Of a stretch of 34,888 bases of DNA, positions 1 to 8,276 are shown in pieces; the stretch's first letter is position 1; every line of letters starts with the position of its first letter. The DNA is from Caldifarciminota bacterium (GTDB lineage: Bacteria > Hydrothermota > Tepidihabitantia > SM23-42). Made by a program: the position numbers and the translations under genes. Location of the stretch: NCBI GenBank assembly GCA_020353055.1, contig CP070686.1:2571766-2606653 (forward strand), in the 5' to 3' direction. The notes under the pieces were generated by a model. The model had not been told where the DNA came from, did not search any database, and worked only from the letters and a program-made list of their open reading frames with translations.

Positions 1-219
1 ATTTGTGTCATCAAATCTTAAATTGCACAAACCACCATATTTTGCGGCAATGCCAAAATCTATACAGATTGCCTTTGCATGTCCGACGTGCAGATAGCCG
101 TTCGGCTCCGGAGGAAAACGCGTATGCACACGTCCGCCATGCTTATTAGTACGTAAATCTTCCCCCACGATCTCCTCAATAAAATTGGCTGGCCTGTGCT
201 TGTTATCTTCGTTCACCAT
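1..219 (-). CDS. glnS: Glutaminyl-tRNA synthetase, N-terminal fragment (runs off the left edge)
   Basis: Charges tRNA-Gln with glutamine in the cytoplasm. Only the first 73 residues are inside the window. They contain the class I synthetase signature [16 protein letters not shown] at residues 36-51 (the HIGH motif reads HVGH) and RFDDTN at 68-73, both typical of GlnRS; the related GluRS normally has a shorter form of this signature. The ATG is preceded by GGAGG, which supports the start. It follows the CXC-rich gene by 9 bp on the same strand, so it is probably the distal part of the same transcript. The reading frame is open to base 1. GlnRS is found in only some bacteria, the others using transamidation of Glu-tRNA-Gln, so its presence is mildly informative about lineage. 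Confidence 0.93.
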   Translation of the reverse strand, partial: MVNEDNKHRPANFIEEIVGEDLRTNKHGGRVHTRFPPEPNGYLHVGHAKAICIDFGIAAKYGGLCNLRFDDTN

Positions 220-228
220 GGCCTCCAA

Positions 229-918
229 TCAAGGCAGATGAACCGCGACCTTGCAGACGTCATCTCCCTTAAGCACGCTTTCCAATAACTCGACCTTCAC
301 CGGACGCTGCAGTATCTCCTCCCAAATGCCTTTGTAGTATCCAGCGCCGCAGTAACAATATGCGGGAGAAATACTAACGTCCGACTTGAACGAATCACGG
401 ATCCGGGGACAGTGACAGTATATCGCTCTTTTCTTCACCGGATCTGATTCCTTCATGTACTGAAGAATATAGGCACTCTTCGGGATCTTCGTGGCGATTA
501 TTTTTCTTCCTTCCCTGCGCCCTGCCAGACCCCATCCCCTCTCCACGATATCCGATACTAACTCCGCATCTAGATTCAGGTCATTCTCGAGAAAAGACAA
601 GAACTTATTTTGCAGCATATCAAGGACAACATCGACATCCTCCGTTTCTTCGTATTTCAATCTTACGTCCTCCAGATCAGCCTTCGGGTATTGGCACGAA
701 CATCCGGTCATAATCTCAATGCGGTCATTTTCACCGACTCGTTCCTCCAATCGTACCATCGCTTTTTTCGTCCATTCGACGATTGCTTCCCGTCCCGCAT
801 CGTCAGATAGTCCTTCACAACCGGCCATTATCTCGTCTCTCATCTCAGCACCTGCAACCATGTAGAGACAGCTTGCGAATTTTTCTAACCAAGATTTTTC
901 AAAATCTACCGCAATCAT
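229..918 (-). CDS. CXC-rich cytosolic protein, similar to ATC-hydrolase / V4R-type proteins (function unknown)
   Basis: A 229-residue soluble protein without signal peptide or membrane segment. It has three Cys-X-Cys pairs, at C73/C75, C168/C170 and C188/C190, plus C34 and C222. The last pair sits in CYCGAGYYKGIWEEIL, followed by a conserved-looking tail with GDDVCKVAVHL. This end resembles the families annotated as L-2-amino-thiazoline-4-carboxylate hydrolase-like, DUF6144 or 4-vinyl-reductase-like, which often bind metal or small hydrophobic ligands. I recognise the fold only loosely, so no reaction is assigned. The start codon overlaps the stop of the DUF4342 gene (ATGA), so the two are translationally coupled. 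Paired cysteines in an operon of Fe-S and flavin enzymes suggest metal or cluster binding, which is inference. Confidence 0.8.
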   Translation of the reverse strand: MIAVDFEKSWLEKFASCLYMVAGAEMRDEIMAGCEGLSDDAGREAIVEWTKKAMVRLEERVGENDRIEIMTGCSCQYPKADLEDVRLKYEETEDVDVVLDMLQNKFLSFLENDLNLDAELVSDIVERGWGLAGRREGRKIIATKIPKSAYILQYMKESDPVKKRAIYCHCPRIRDSFKSDVSISPAYCYCGAGYYKGIWEEILQRPVKVELLESVLKGDDVCKVAVHLP

Positions 919-1238
919 CGATCATTTCCCTGAGAACTCTTGCGCTTGCCCTTTGTCTTGCCTTCATCGACACGTACAATCTCTATTTTGACCCTGGCCA
1001 ACAAACCTGCCATTGCACCGAGCGCGGCAATTACGGGTGCGGCGATTGTAAAAACACCACCCACGGCAACACCCGCAGTCAACGGGACCTCGAGCAGTAA
1101 ATCACCGTTTGGCTTTTTTACGATAAGCCTCCGCACATTGCCCTCGGCGATGACTTCCTTTATCCTTCCGATCAACTCGCTCCCAGCGATTTCTATCTCT
1201 TCAATCCACGTGTGTTCGTTGTCGTTCCCCTTTTTCAT
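915..1238 (-). CDS. DUF4342 family protein
   Basis: A 107-residue protein. The N-terminal half (about 10-50) is a charged helical segment with TWIEEIEIAGSELIGRIKEV and then RRLIVKKPNGDLLLEVPL, the hallmark of DUF4342, a domain often found next to a UBA/TS-N-like helix. Residues about 53-82 are a hydrophobic Gly/Ala-rich stretch (AGVAVGGVFTIAAPVIAALG) that probably crosses or lies on the membrane. The C-terminus is basic and hydrophilic. The ATG follows CGGAGGAAAG, a strong ribosome-binding site, 24 bp after the tryptophanase stop. Its biochemical role is unknown. Family assignment rests on motif recognition. Confidence 0.82.
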   Translation of the reverse strand: MKKGNDNEHTWIEEIEIAGSELIGRIKEVIAEGNVRRLIVKKPNGDLLLEVPLTAGVAVGGVFTIAAPVIAALGAMAGLLARVKIEIVRVDEGKTKGKRKSSQGNDR

Positions 1239-1262
1239 CTTTCCTCCGGGTATTGTTGTTTA

Positions 1263-2753
1263 CTACGACTTGAATTCGAATTTTGCCTTGAAATGACGCA
1301 GGGACAATTCGCGGCCGTACGTTACACGCACCCCGGGAATTTCTTCACGATGAGCGTGCAGAATCTTCATCGCCTCCGCCACTGCATCAAGGTCCTGTTT
1401 TTCATACCTCAGTCTTGGTACGGCAAAGCGGACAAAATTGACCTCCGGCAATATTTCTACTTTCTTGACTTTGTCAAAGTGCCCGAATGTGAAGTAACCG
1501 AGCTCGCATGCCCTGTGACCGTACGCCGCAAGCAGAACAGCACACAAGGCTACTCCGCCAAAATCATCAGGTTTCATTTTCGTATTCTGGAAAAAACTGT
1601 TCACATCAACATATACCGCATGACCGCCAATTGGCATGACCACCGGAATCCCTCTGGCGTGCATGCCTTCGCCGAAATCCCGTACTTGATTGATACGATA
1701 GGTCAAATACTCCTGATCGGTAACAGTTGCCAAACCTGACGCCAAGGCCATGATATCACGCCCCGAAAGACCGCCGTATGTCGGGTGCCCTTCTTTCAAT
1801 ATCTGGTAATCCAAAAGCACACCGGGGATATTCTGATATTTTTTCATGAAAAGACCATCAGCCCGCAAGAATAACCCTCCGCCCATATTCGCAAGGCCGT
1901 CCTTCTTATAGCTCATGGTGAACCCGTCGACACATGAGAACATCTTCAGGACTATATCCTTTATATCCATATCCCCGAAGCCGTCTTCGTGCTGTTGTAT
2001 GAACCATGCATTCTCTGCAAATCGACAGGCATCAAAGAAGAACGGAATGCCATACTCATGGGCGAGCGACGAGGCCTCCACGATGTTTTCCATCGAGACC
2101 GGCTGTCCACCTGCTGTATTGTTCGTTATCGTCATGTAAACAAGAGGAACACGGTCATGGGCTTTCTCCAGCAGTGTTCTCAATCTCTCTATATTCATGT
2201 TCCCTTTGAAATGAAATCCCTTTTCGCCCTCGGTCAATTCATCGGCAAAGAGATTAAGAGCTTGCATTTGGTTGGCTTCGATATTGGCGCCGGTCGTGTC
2301 AAAATGCCCGTTACTCGGAACGATCAGATTCTTACCAATCTTACCGATCTGCGTGAAAAGGGCATCTTCGCTGGTTCGACCCTGATGGAAAATGAACGCA
2401 TTCGGTTCACCGGTGCCGGGTTCGTTGAAGAATACATCACCAAACGTTTTCTTAATCTGATCCTTAATCGCAAAATAACCCCGGTTCGAGCCGTATGCTT
2501 CGTCACCCATATGCAACGATGCCCACTGCTCATTAGTCATTGTTGTAACACCAGAGTCGGACAGCAAGTCGCACCCCGTTATCATTTCTGACGGGAAAAA
2601 GAAAACATTCAACCCGACCCTCGCCAGAACCTCAGCCCGATCTTTGGAAGAGAACGCTTTTTTCAACTCCACAGAATGGTTGAAATAAGGTCTCGGCAAC
2701 GAAGCAAGCTGTCCTTCTTGCGGCAATTTATTTATCAGCGCCGTGATCTTCAT
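1263..2753 (-). CDS. tnaA: Tryptophanase (beta-eliminating lyase family, PLP enzyme)
   Basis: Splits an aromatic amino acid into pyruvate, ammonia and the aromatic leaving group (indole if the substrate is tryptophan). The 496-residue protein aligns along its whole length with TnaA and tyrosine phenol-lyase (about 456-471 aa). Visible motifs are the PLP lysine in MSYKKDGLANMGGG (K283/K284), HQGR at 123-126, AGGQPVS at 214-220, DACRFAENA at 241-249 and TYGGLSGRD at 325-333. Two positions separate the two enzymes. LRHF at 485-488 keeps the tryptophanase His (H463 in E. coli; Phe in tyrosine phenol-lyase), and the Arg of tyrosine phenol-lyase (R381) is Leu418 here. Both favour tryptophanase. About 10-15 extra residues precede HQGR. 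It lies 9 bp after the HdrD-like gene, with a good ribosome-binding site. Confidence 0.88.
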   Translation of the reverse strand: MKITALINKLPQEGQLASLPRPYFNHSVELKKAFSSKDRAEVLARVGLNVFFFPSEMITGCDLLSDSGVTTMTNEQWASLHMGDEAYGSNRGYFAIKDQIKKTFGDVFFNEPGTGEPNAFIFHQGRTSEDALFTQIGKIGKNLIVPSNGHFDTTGANIEANQMQALNLFADELTEGEKGFHFKGNMNIERLRTLLEKAHDRVPLVYMTITNNTAGGQPVSMENIVEASSLAHEYGIPFFFDACRFAENAWFIQQHEDGFGDMDIKDIVLKMFSCVDGFTMSYKKDGLANMGGGLFLRADGLFMKKYQNIPGVLLDYQILKEGHPTYGGLSGRDIMALASGLATVTDQEYLTYRINQVRDFGEGMHARGIPVVMPIGGHAVYVDVNSFFQNTKMKPDDFGGVALCAVLLAAYGHRACELGYFTFGHFDKVKKVEILPEVNFVRFAVPRLRYEKQDLDAVAEAMKILHAHREEIPGVRVTYGRELSLRHFKAKFEFKS

Positions 2754-2762
2754 TGGTACACC

Positions 2763-3968
2763 TCATCGTACCTCATCTTCACCCAACGATTCAAATAAGA
2801 TTTCGGAAACATCCATAACTTGAACATTCAAATTCATCGCTTTGACGGTCTCTTCAAACATCTGCAGACAGTAAGGACATGCAACGGCAATGACATCAGC
2901 ACCAGTATCCACAAGTTGTTTTATGCGGATGTCAGCCATCCGTTCACCTTTGGGCCAATCGATCCAGAGTGCACCGCTTCCCGCACCGCAGCAGAGACTC
3001 AGGTTACGAGAGAAATCCTCAACCTCCAGCAATTCCAAATCCGGAATGCTGCCGAGTATGTTCCTCGGTGCGTCATAAATACCGCTCTGGCGTCCAAGCG
3101 TGCAAGGGTCATGATATACCACCTTTTTCCCGAAACTCTTCTTTGGCAGTATTTTACCCTGTTCGATGCACTTCCAGAAAAATTCAGTGCTGTGTACCGC
3201 ATCGAATTCACCACCCAAATCCGGATATTCCTTCTGGAAAGTAACGTAGCAATGCGGTGAACTGACCAGAACCTTCTTCACACCAGATTCCTTGAAATTA
3301 CCGATGTTTGAACGTGCTGTTTCCTGATACACACTCTCGGCACCGACCCTGCGAATAGCCTCCCCACAACAACTCTCTTTTGCACCCAGGATACCAAAGG
3401 AGACCCCTGCACGTTTGAGCAAGAATGCAGTTGCCTTCGCCACATTCTTTAGTCTCGTATCATAGGACGGCAAGCAGCAAGCGAAATAAAGAATCTCCAT
3501 CTCCTCGCTGTAATCCTTGACGCCAATTTCTTCAGCCCAATCCGCGCGTTTTTCCCGTGGTTCACCCAGGGGATTCCCCACGTTCCGGATCTTCTGTACA
3601 ACGGATTTAAGATTCTCTGGATAAGACCCGAAATCAACGAGAATCCTCCGTGCCGACCTGAGGATATGGGGCATTTTCACACCAAGCGGACATTGGTCTA
3701 CACAAGCTTCACATCCTACACACCGATATATCTTGTCAACCTCCCTGGCTAAATCATCCTTATCTTCACTGCTGGCGATCAGACCAAGCACCGTTTCCAG
3801 AGGAAATCTGAAGACAAGAAACTCGTAAGTTCCCACCTGAAACCAAGGGCAAACGCTGGCGCATTTCCCGCACTGATAACACTTGTATGCGTCAACCGCA
3901 CCCATCTCAACCAGGGCTTCCCTGATTTCTGGATTTATTTCAACAACGATATTTTTCTTATTCGCCAA
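2763..3968 (-). CDS. HdrD-like (HdrC-HdrB fused) Fe-S heterodisulfide-reductase-type subunit
   Basis: A 401-residue cytosolic electron-transfer protein. The N-terminal half is a ferredoxin-like HdrC part with two [4Fe-4S] sites, C30/C33/C36/C40 (CYQCGKCASVCP) and C83/C86/C89/C93 (CVGCEACVDQCP). The C-terminal half has two CCG domains: CC at 164-165 with CCG at 200-202 and C240, then HDPC at 286-289 with CCG at 326-328 and CPYC at 364-367. In heterodisulfide reductases such CCG motifs hold the non-cubane clusters of the catalytic subunit; GlpC and LutA relatives use a similar layout. No membrane helix is present. Translation starts at TTG behind GGAGG, inside the last 11 bp of the HdrA-fusion gene, so the two are probably made in equal amounts and form a complex. 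Its disulfide or other substrate is unknown. Confidence 0.9.
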   Translation of the reverse strand: MANKKNIVVEINPEIREALVEMGAVDAYKCYQCGKCASVCPWFQVGTYEFLVFRFPLETVLGLIASSEDKDDLAREVDKIYRCVGCEACVDQCPLGVKMPHILRSARRILVDFGSYPENLKSVVQKIRNVGNPLGEPREKRADWAEEIGVKDYSEEMEILYFACCLPSYDTRLKNVAKATAFLLKRAGVSFGILGAKESCCGEAIRRVGAESVYQETARSNIGNFKESGVKKVLVSSPHCYVTFQKEYPDLGGEFDAVHSTEFFWKCIEQGKILPKKSFGKKVVYHDPCTLGRQSGIYDAPRNILGSIPDLELLEVEDFSRNLSLCCGAGSGALWIDWPKGERMADIRIKQLVDTGADVIAVACPYCLQMFEETVKAMNLNVQVMDVSEILFESLGEDEVR

Positions 3969-6900
3969 GGATTACCTCCACCATTCTGGAAATCTGGTTC
4001 TCAACCAGATTCTTTTGCTGTGAAGCACCGCTCGGACAAGCTGCCACGCAACAGCCGCAACCCATACAGAGCGCTTCGTTTATCCTCACTATCTTCTTTT
4101 CTTCATCGATTTCCCGTGCTTCGTACGGACACGTCACAACACATAGCTTACAGCCGCTGCACATCTCCTCGTCGATCACAACGACCATCGGTTCGGCGGT
4201 TAATTCTTTTTTTGAGAACATCTCAAGAGCTTTGGCGGCGGCAGCGGATGCCTGGGCAACGCTTTCTGGAATATCTTTGGGGGTCTGGGCACAACCTGCC
4301 AGGAAAAAGCCCGGAACAAGCGACTCAACCGGACGCAATTTTGGATGCGCCTCACTCAAGAATCCGTGAATATTTGTCTGTATTCTGAGTTTCTTAGCCA
4401 GCTCGGTTGTTTCCACGGAAGGTATTACGGCCATCGCTAATACCACCATGTCACATTTCACCTTGAGGGGTCGACCGGTCAATGTATCTGCGGTCCAAAC
4501 GACAAGTCCCTTACCTTCTCTCATCACCCGGGAGGGTTTACCCCGCACATAGAGAACGTTCTCGTCTTCCTTTGCACGCATGAAAAACTCCTCATAATCT
4601 TTTCCCGCAGTTCTCACATCGATCGAGAATACTATCGCCTCACCGTCGGGCACCCTTTCCTTATACAACAGGGCGTGTTTTGTGTTGTACATACAGCATA
4701 TCTTCGAACAATACGGCAAATGATGTTCAGAATCGCGTGAACCCACGCAGGATATGAAAGCGATTCTCTTCGGAATGCTTCCATCGGATGGTCTGCGAAT
4801 TTCACCCTGTGTGGGCCCGGACGCAGAAAGCAATCGCTCGAATTGCAGACCGTCTATCACATCCTCGTACTTGCCTGCTCCGTACTCACGTACTTTCTCT
4901 ACCGGATAGAGCTCATAACCGGTTGCCACTATTATCGCACCAACCTCTTCCTCGACGAGTTCATCCTTCATAGCGTGCACTATGGCATCCTGCTGGCAAG
5001 CCTTTTCGCACTCCCGGCATTCGGTACATCCGCCGCAGGCAAAACATCGTAAGGCCTCGGCCTTGGCTTGTGCTGCGGTGAGTCCGAGATTCACTTCACT
5101 GAAATTCCCAACGCGTTCAGCTGCAGGGAGTGTCTGTGCTTTCTCGTGAACATTGTTCTTCACCACCCTCGGTAGAGTAATCTTTTTGACGACCTCTGGT
5201 TTTGCGCGGTTATCGGCCATATCAACGTCGATCAGATAACGATCAATAGAAATCGCCGCCTCTTTACCGTCCGATATCGCCCAGATGACCGTATCTGGTC
5301 CACGCACCACATCGCCACCTGCAAAAACTCCCGGCATCGACGTCTGTTTTGTCGTATCATCAACGATAATGCTGTTCCATTTGCTGGTCTTGATCTTCGT
5401 ACCGTCCGGCAGATACGAAAGATCAGGTGATTGCCCGATGGTAACAATTACCGTGTCTACTGCAATTGTGAACTCGGAACCCGGTATAGGCTCGGGCCTG
5501 CGGCGTCCAGAATCATCCGGCACACCGAGGCGCATCTGTATGCATTTCATTTCCCTCAATACTCCTGTGTCACCAATGAAGGCCGTCGGGGTCGCGAGGA
5601 ATCTGACATTGATTCCTTCTTTCATCGCCTCGTCGATTTCATCCCGGTCGGCGGGCATTTCCTTTAGAGAACGTCTGTACACGATGGTCACTTCTTTCGC
5701 GCCGGATCTCAACGCAGTGCGTGCTGCATCGATCGCTGAGTTGCCGCCTCCTATTACCGCAACGTTAGCGCCCACCTCGACCTCATCACGGAGATTCACC
5801 CGGCGCAGAAAATCGATACCATAAAATACACCTTTCAAATCTTCTCCGTCGACATCTAATTTTCTCTCAACATGCGCACCGCTGCTAAGATAAACTGCAT
5901 CAAAGCCGTTCTCCAAAAGTTTCTCGGGGTCTTCTATCCTGTGCTCGGTTTCAATATCGACTCCCCATGATTTGATGTAGTCGATATCCTGTTCAAGCAT
6001 TTTTCTCGGTAGTCTGAACTCGGGAATCCCGGTAACTAACATACCACCGACGATCGGTAATGCTTCGAAGACCGTTGCCTTATAACCCAGTTTCGCAAGA
6101 AAATAGGCACAACTCAATCCTGAGGGACCGGCTCCAACCACCGCCACCTTTTGATGTTTTGGCTGCGACTGTTCAGGCTCTGGTAATAGCTCTTCGAAAT
6201 CAGAGATGAACCTCTTTATTGCCCGTATCGAAACGGCATCCCCGAACTCCGTTCTCTTACATTCTGTTTCGCACTGATGCGTGCAAACGCGTCCGCAAAC
6301 TGAGGCAAAGGGGTTGTCTTCTCGTTCAAGCGCAAGTGCCTCCTTGAACTTACCCTGAGACACAAGTGCTACATACCCCTGTACGTTGACGCCAGCTGGA
6401 CAAGCGGCTCGGCACGGAGGGACACCTCTCTTGTCAATCGTATAAACATTGGGTACTGCTTGAGGAAACGGTCTATATATTGCCTTTCGCTGCGATAGAT
6501 AGCCGTCGAATTCGTTCGCCATCAACACGGGACAGGCCGGGTCACAATCTGTACAGCCGTTGCATTTGTTGCCGTCGACATAGGAAGCCTTCCTTCTGAT
6601 TTTCACTCTGAAATTGCCAACCGAACCAGCGACCTCTTCTATTTCTGAATACGCATAGAGTTTTATTTTTTCATGATGTGAAACATCAACCATCTTGGGC
6701 GTCAGGATACACTGTGAACAATCAAGTGTGGGGAAAGTCTCTGACAGCTGCGCCATGTGACCGCCCACTGAAGGACTTCGCTCGACTAATACCACTTCAT
6801 AACCAGAGTTCGCGATATCGATGGCTGCTTGAATGCCAGCAATACCTGCACCCACTACCAGCGCCCTTGGGTTGACGGGTATCTTGGCCGGTTCCAGAGC

Positions 6901-7290
6901 ATCATTGTACTTAACCTTCTCCACAGTTGCTTTTATGATTTCGCTCGCTTTCTTCGTCGCCTCCGTTACATCGGCGTGAATCCAACTGCACTGTTCTCTG
7001 ATATTTGCCATCTCAAGCAAGTAGGGATTCAAACCAGCCTCTTGTATGGCACGCCGGAAGGTCACCTCGTGGAGCAACGGACTGCATGAAGCGACAACAA
7101 TCGCATCGAGATCTTTCTCTTTCAGTTTCTCCTTGATTATTACCTGGCCTGGATCTGAGCACATATATTTGTAGTCTTCACAGTGTACAACTCCGGGATG
7201 CGCGCCAATTTCTTTCACCAATTTGTCTATGTCGACAGTAGTGCTTATGTTCCTCCCACAGTGACAGATGAAAACGCCCACTCTATTCAT
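3958..7290 (-). CDS. hdrA: HdrA-type flavoprotein with an inserted GltD/NfnL-like NAD(P)H module
   Basis: A 1110-residue modular redox protein. Residues 1-140 are the HdrA N-terminal domain (CHCGRN at 9-14). Then come the HdrA FAD fold (GAGIAGIQ at 147-154), the cluster Cys motif LDCSQCILTPKM (189-200) and a ferredoxin motif CNGCTDCDPAC (243-253). From about 288 to 690 a full glutamate-synthase-small-subunit/NfnL unit is inserted: PPCRAACPAG, CGRVCTHQCETEC at 332-344, FAD motif GAGPSG at 386-391 and the nucleotide motif GGGNSAIDAART at 514-525. HdrA sequence resumes with a Cys-rich motif at 749-764 and ends with two [4Fe-4S] sites at 1044-1054 and 1075-1085. HdrA bifurcates electrons in methanogens, and NfnL binds a bifurcating FAD and NADPH. 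The fusion should exchange electrons between NAD(P)H, ferredoxin and the HdrD-like partner. It starts 2 bp after etfA. Confidence 0.92.
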   Translation of the reverse strand: MNRVGVFICHCGRNISTTVDIDKLVKEIGAHPGVVHCEDYKYMCSDPGQVIIKEKLKEKDLDAIVVASCSPLLHEVTFRRAIQEAGLNPYLLEMANIREQCSWIHADVTEATKKASEIIKATVEKVKYNDALEPAKIPVNPRALVVGAGIAGIQAAIDIANSGYEVVLVERSPSVGGHMAQLSETFPTLDCSQCILTPKMVDVSHHEKIKLYAYSEIEEVAGSVGNFRVKIRRKASYVDGNKCNGCTDCDPACPVLMANEFDGYLSQRKAIYRPFPQAVPNVYTIDKRGVPPCRAACPAGVNVQGYVALVSQGKFKEALALEREDNPFASVCGRVCTHQCETECKRTEFGDAVSIRAIKRFISDFEELLPEPEQSQPKHQKVAVVGAGPSGLSCAYFLAKLGYKATVFEALPIVGGMLVTGIPEFRLPRKMLEQDIDYIKSWGVDIETEHRIEDPEKLLENGFDAVYLSSGAHVERKLDVDGEDLKGVFYGIDFLRRVNLRDEVEVGANVAVIGGGNSAIDAARTALRSGAKEVTIVYRRSLKEMPADRDEIDEAMKEGINVRFLATPTAFIGDTGVLREMKCIQMRLGVPDDSGRRRPEPIPGSEFTIAVDTVIVTIGQSPDLSYLPDGTKIKTSKWNSIIVDDTTKQTSMPGVFAGGDVVRGPDTVIWAISDGKEAAISIDRYLIDVDMADNRAKPEVVKKITLPRVVKNNVHEKAQTLPAAERVGNFSEVNLGLTAAQAKAEALRCFACGGCTECRECEKACQQDAIVHAMKDELVEEEVGAIIVATGYELYPVEKVREYGAGKYEDVIDGLQFERLLSASGPTQGEIRRPSDGSIPKRIAFISCVGSRDSEHHLPYCSKICCMYNTKHALLYKERVPDGEAIVFSIDVRTAGKDYEEFFMRAKEDENVLYVRGKPSRVMREGKGLVVWTADTLTGRPLKVKCDMVVLAMAVIPSVETTELAKKLRIQTNIHGFLSEAHPKLRPVESLVPGFFLAGCAQTPKDIPESVAQASAAAAKALEMFSKKELTAEPMVVVIDEEMCSGCKLCVVTCPYEAREIDEEKKIVRINEALCMGCGCCVAACPSGASQQKNLVENQISRMVEVILGE

Positions 7291-7292
7291 GG

Positions 7293-8267
7293 CTATTTTT
7301 TCAACTCCATTATCTTACTTTTCAATGCCGGCAAGACTTTAAAGAGATCGTCGACAATACCGTAGTCTGCTTCGTTGAATATGGGTGCATTTGAATCCTT
7401 GTTTATTGCTATTATCGTATCTGCGTTCTTCATCCCCGCAATATGTTGAAAAGCTCCCGAGATGCCTACAGCTATGTAGAGTTTTGGTTTGACCGTCTTT
7501 CCGGAAGATCCGACCTGCCGATCCTTGGGTAGCCAGTTTGCATCAACAATCGGCCGTGAGCAAGCAACCACACCACCTATTGCCTTGGCGAAATCCTCCA
7601 CCATCGAGAGGTTCGCCTGCTCCTTTATGCCCCGTCCAACACCGACGAGTACGTCGGCTTTCGTAATATCAACATCGCCAACTGCGGCTTCGATGTATTC
7701 AATGAATTTCTTGTAGCTGGGTTGGGTCGTGATCGGCGATTCGATCTTTTGCATCTCCGCGGAAAGATTACCTTCTTCCGCAGGGCAGGTTCCACTTCGC
7801 ATTGTAAGCATATAAGAAGGGCTCTCGGACAATTTCATGTGCGTATCCATCTTACCGTCATATAATTGGCGTGTCACCCTAATTCCACTGTCCGCAATCT
7901 CAGCATCTATGCAATCCGTCGTGAATGGAACACCCAAATGCGTCGCAAGAGAAGGACAGAAATCTATGCCAAAAGCGGTGTTGCCGATCAGAGTAAGAAA
8001 AGGATTCTCTTTCTTGATGATATCCGCGAGTGCCTGCTGATATACATCGCCGTTGAAATCCTTGAACACATCATGGTCTGCAACGATAAGGCGGTGCACA
8101 TGTTTCTTGAGATTATCCGTCAGATTATCAACATTGTGGCCCAGCAATACGCCAGTCAATTTACCATCCGTTTTTTCCGCCAGTTTTCTCCCGAAGGTCA
8201 GCAACTCATAAGTAATATCTCTAACCGCGCCCTGACGGTGTTCGACCACTGCCAGAATATTAGCCAT
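7293..8267 (-). CDS. etfA: Electron transfer flavoprotein alpha subunit
   Basis: Binds FAD and, with EtfB, accepts electrons from acyl-CoA dehydrogenases. The C-terminal FAD domain is clear: GRG at 211-213, SRPIVDANWLP at 237-247, RQVGSSGKTVKP at 250-261 and GISGAFQHIAGM at 268-279. The N-terminal half is the usual alpha/beta domain, and there is no extra ferredoxin domain as seen in some clostridial EtfA. Two ATGs lie side by side (8270 and 8267). I chose the second (324 aa) because AAGGAGGA abuts the first too closely. The gene starts 9 bp after etfB and ends 2 bp before the HdrA fusion. Whether this ETF bifurcates cannot be decided from motifs read by eye. Confidence 0.95.
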   Translation of the reverse strand: MANILAVVEHRQGAVRDITYELLTFGRKLAEKTDGKLTGVLLGHNVDNLTDNLKKHVHRLIVADHDVFKDFNGDVYQQALADIIKKENPFLTLIGNTAFGIDFCPSLATHLGVPFTTDCIDAEIADSGIRVTRQLYDGKMDTHMKLSESPSYMLTMRSGTCPAEEGNLSAEMQKIESPITTQPSYKKFIEYIEAAVGDVDITKADVLVGVGRGIKEQANLSMVEDFAKAIGGVVACSRPIVDANWLPKDRQVGSSGKTVKPKLYIAVGISGAFQHIAGMKNADTIIAINKDSNAPIFNEADYGIVDDLFKVLPALKSKIMELKK

Positions 8268-8276
8268 CATTCCTCC

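Noticed and set aside
1212-1739. Plus-strand frame antisense to the tryptophanase gene
   Set aside because: It lies opposite a complete, well-conserved enzyme gene; its product has no recognisable motif. Many similar antisense frames (for example 4020-4388, 7866-8345, 5285-5824) were dropped for the same reason.
1263-2753. Tyrosine phenol-lyase
   Set aside because: The diagnostic Arg (R381) is Leu418, and the tryptophanase His in LRHF is kept. Some other motifs (KKDGLANMGG, GLSGRD) look more like TPL, so substrate remains to be tested.
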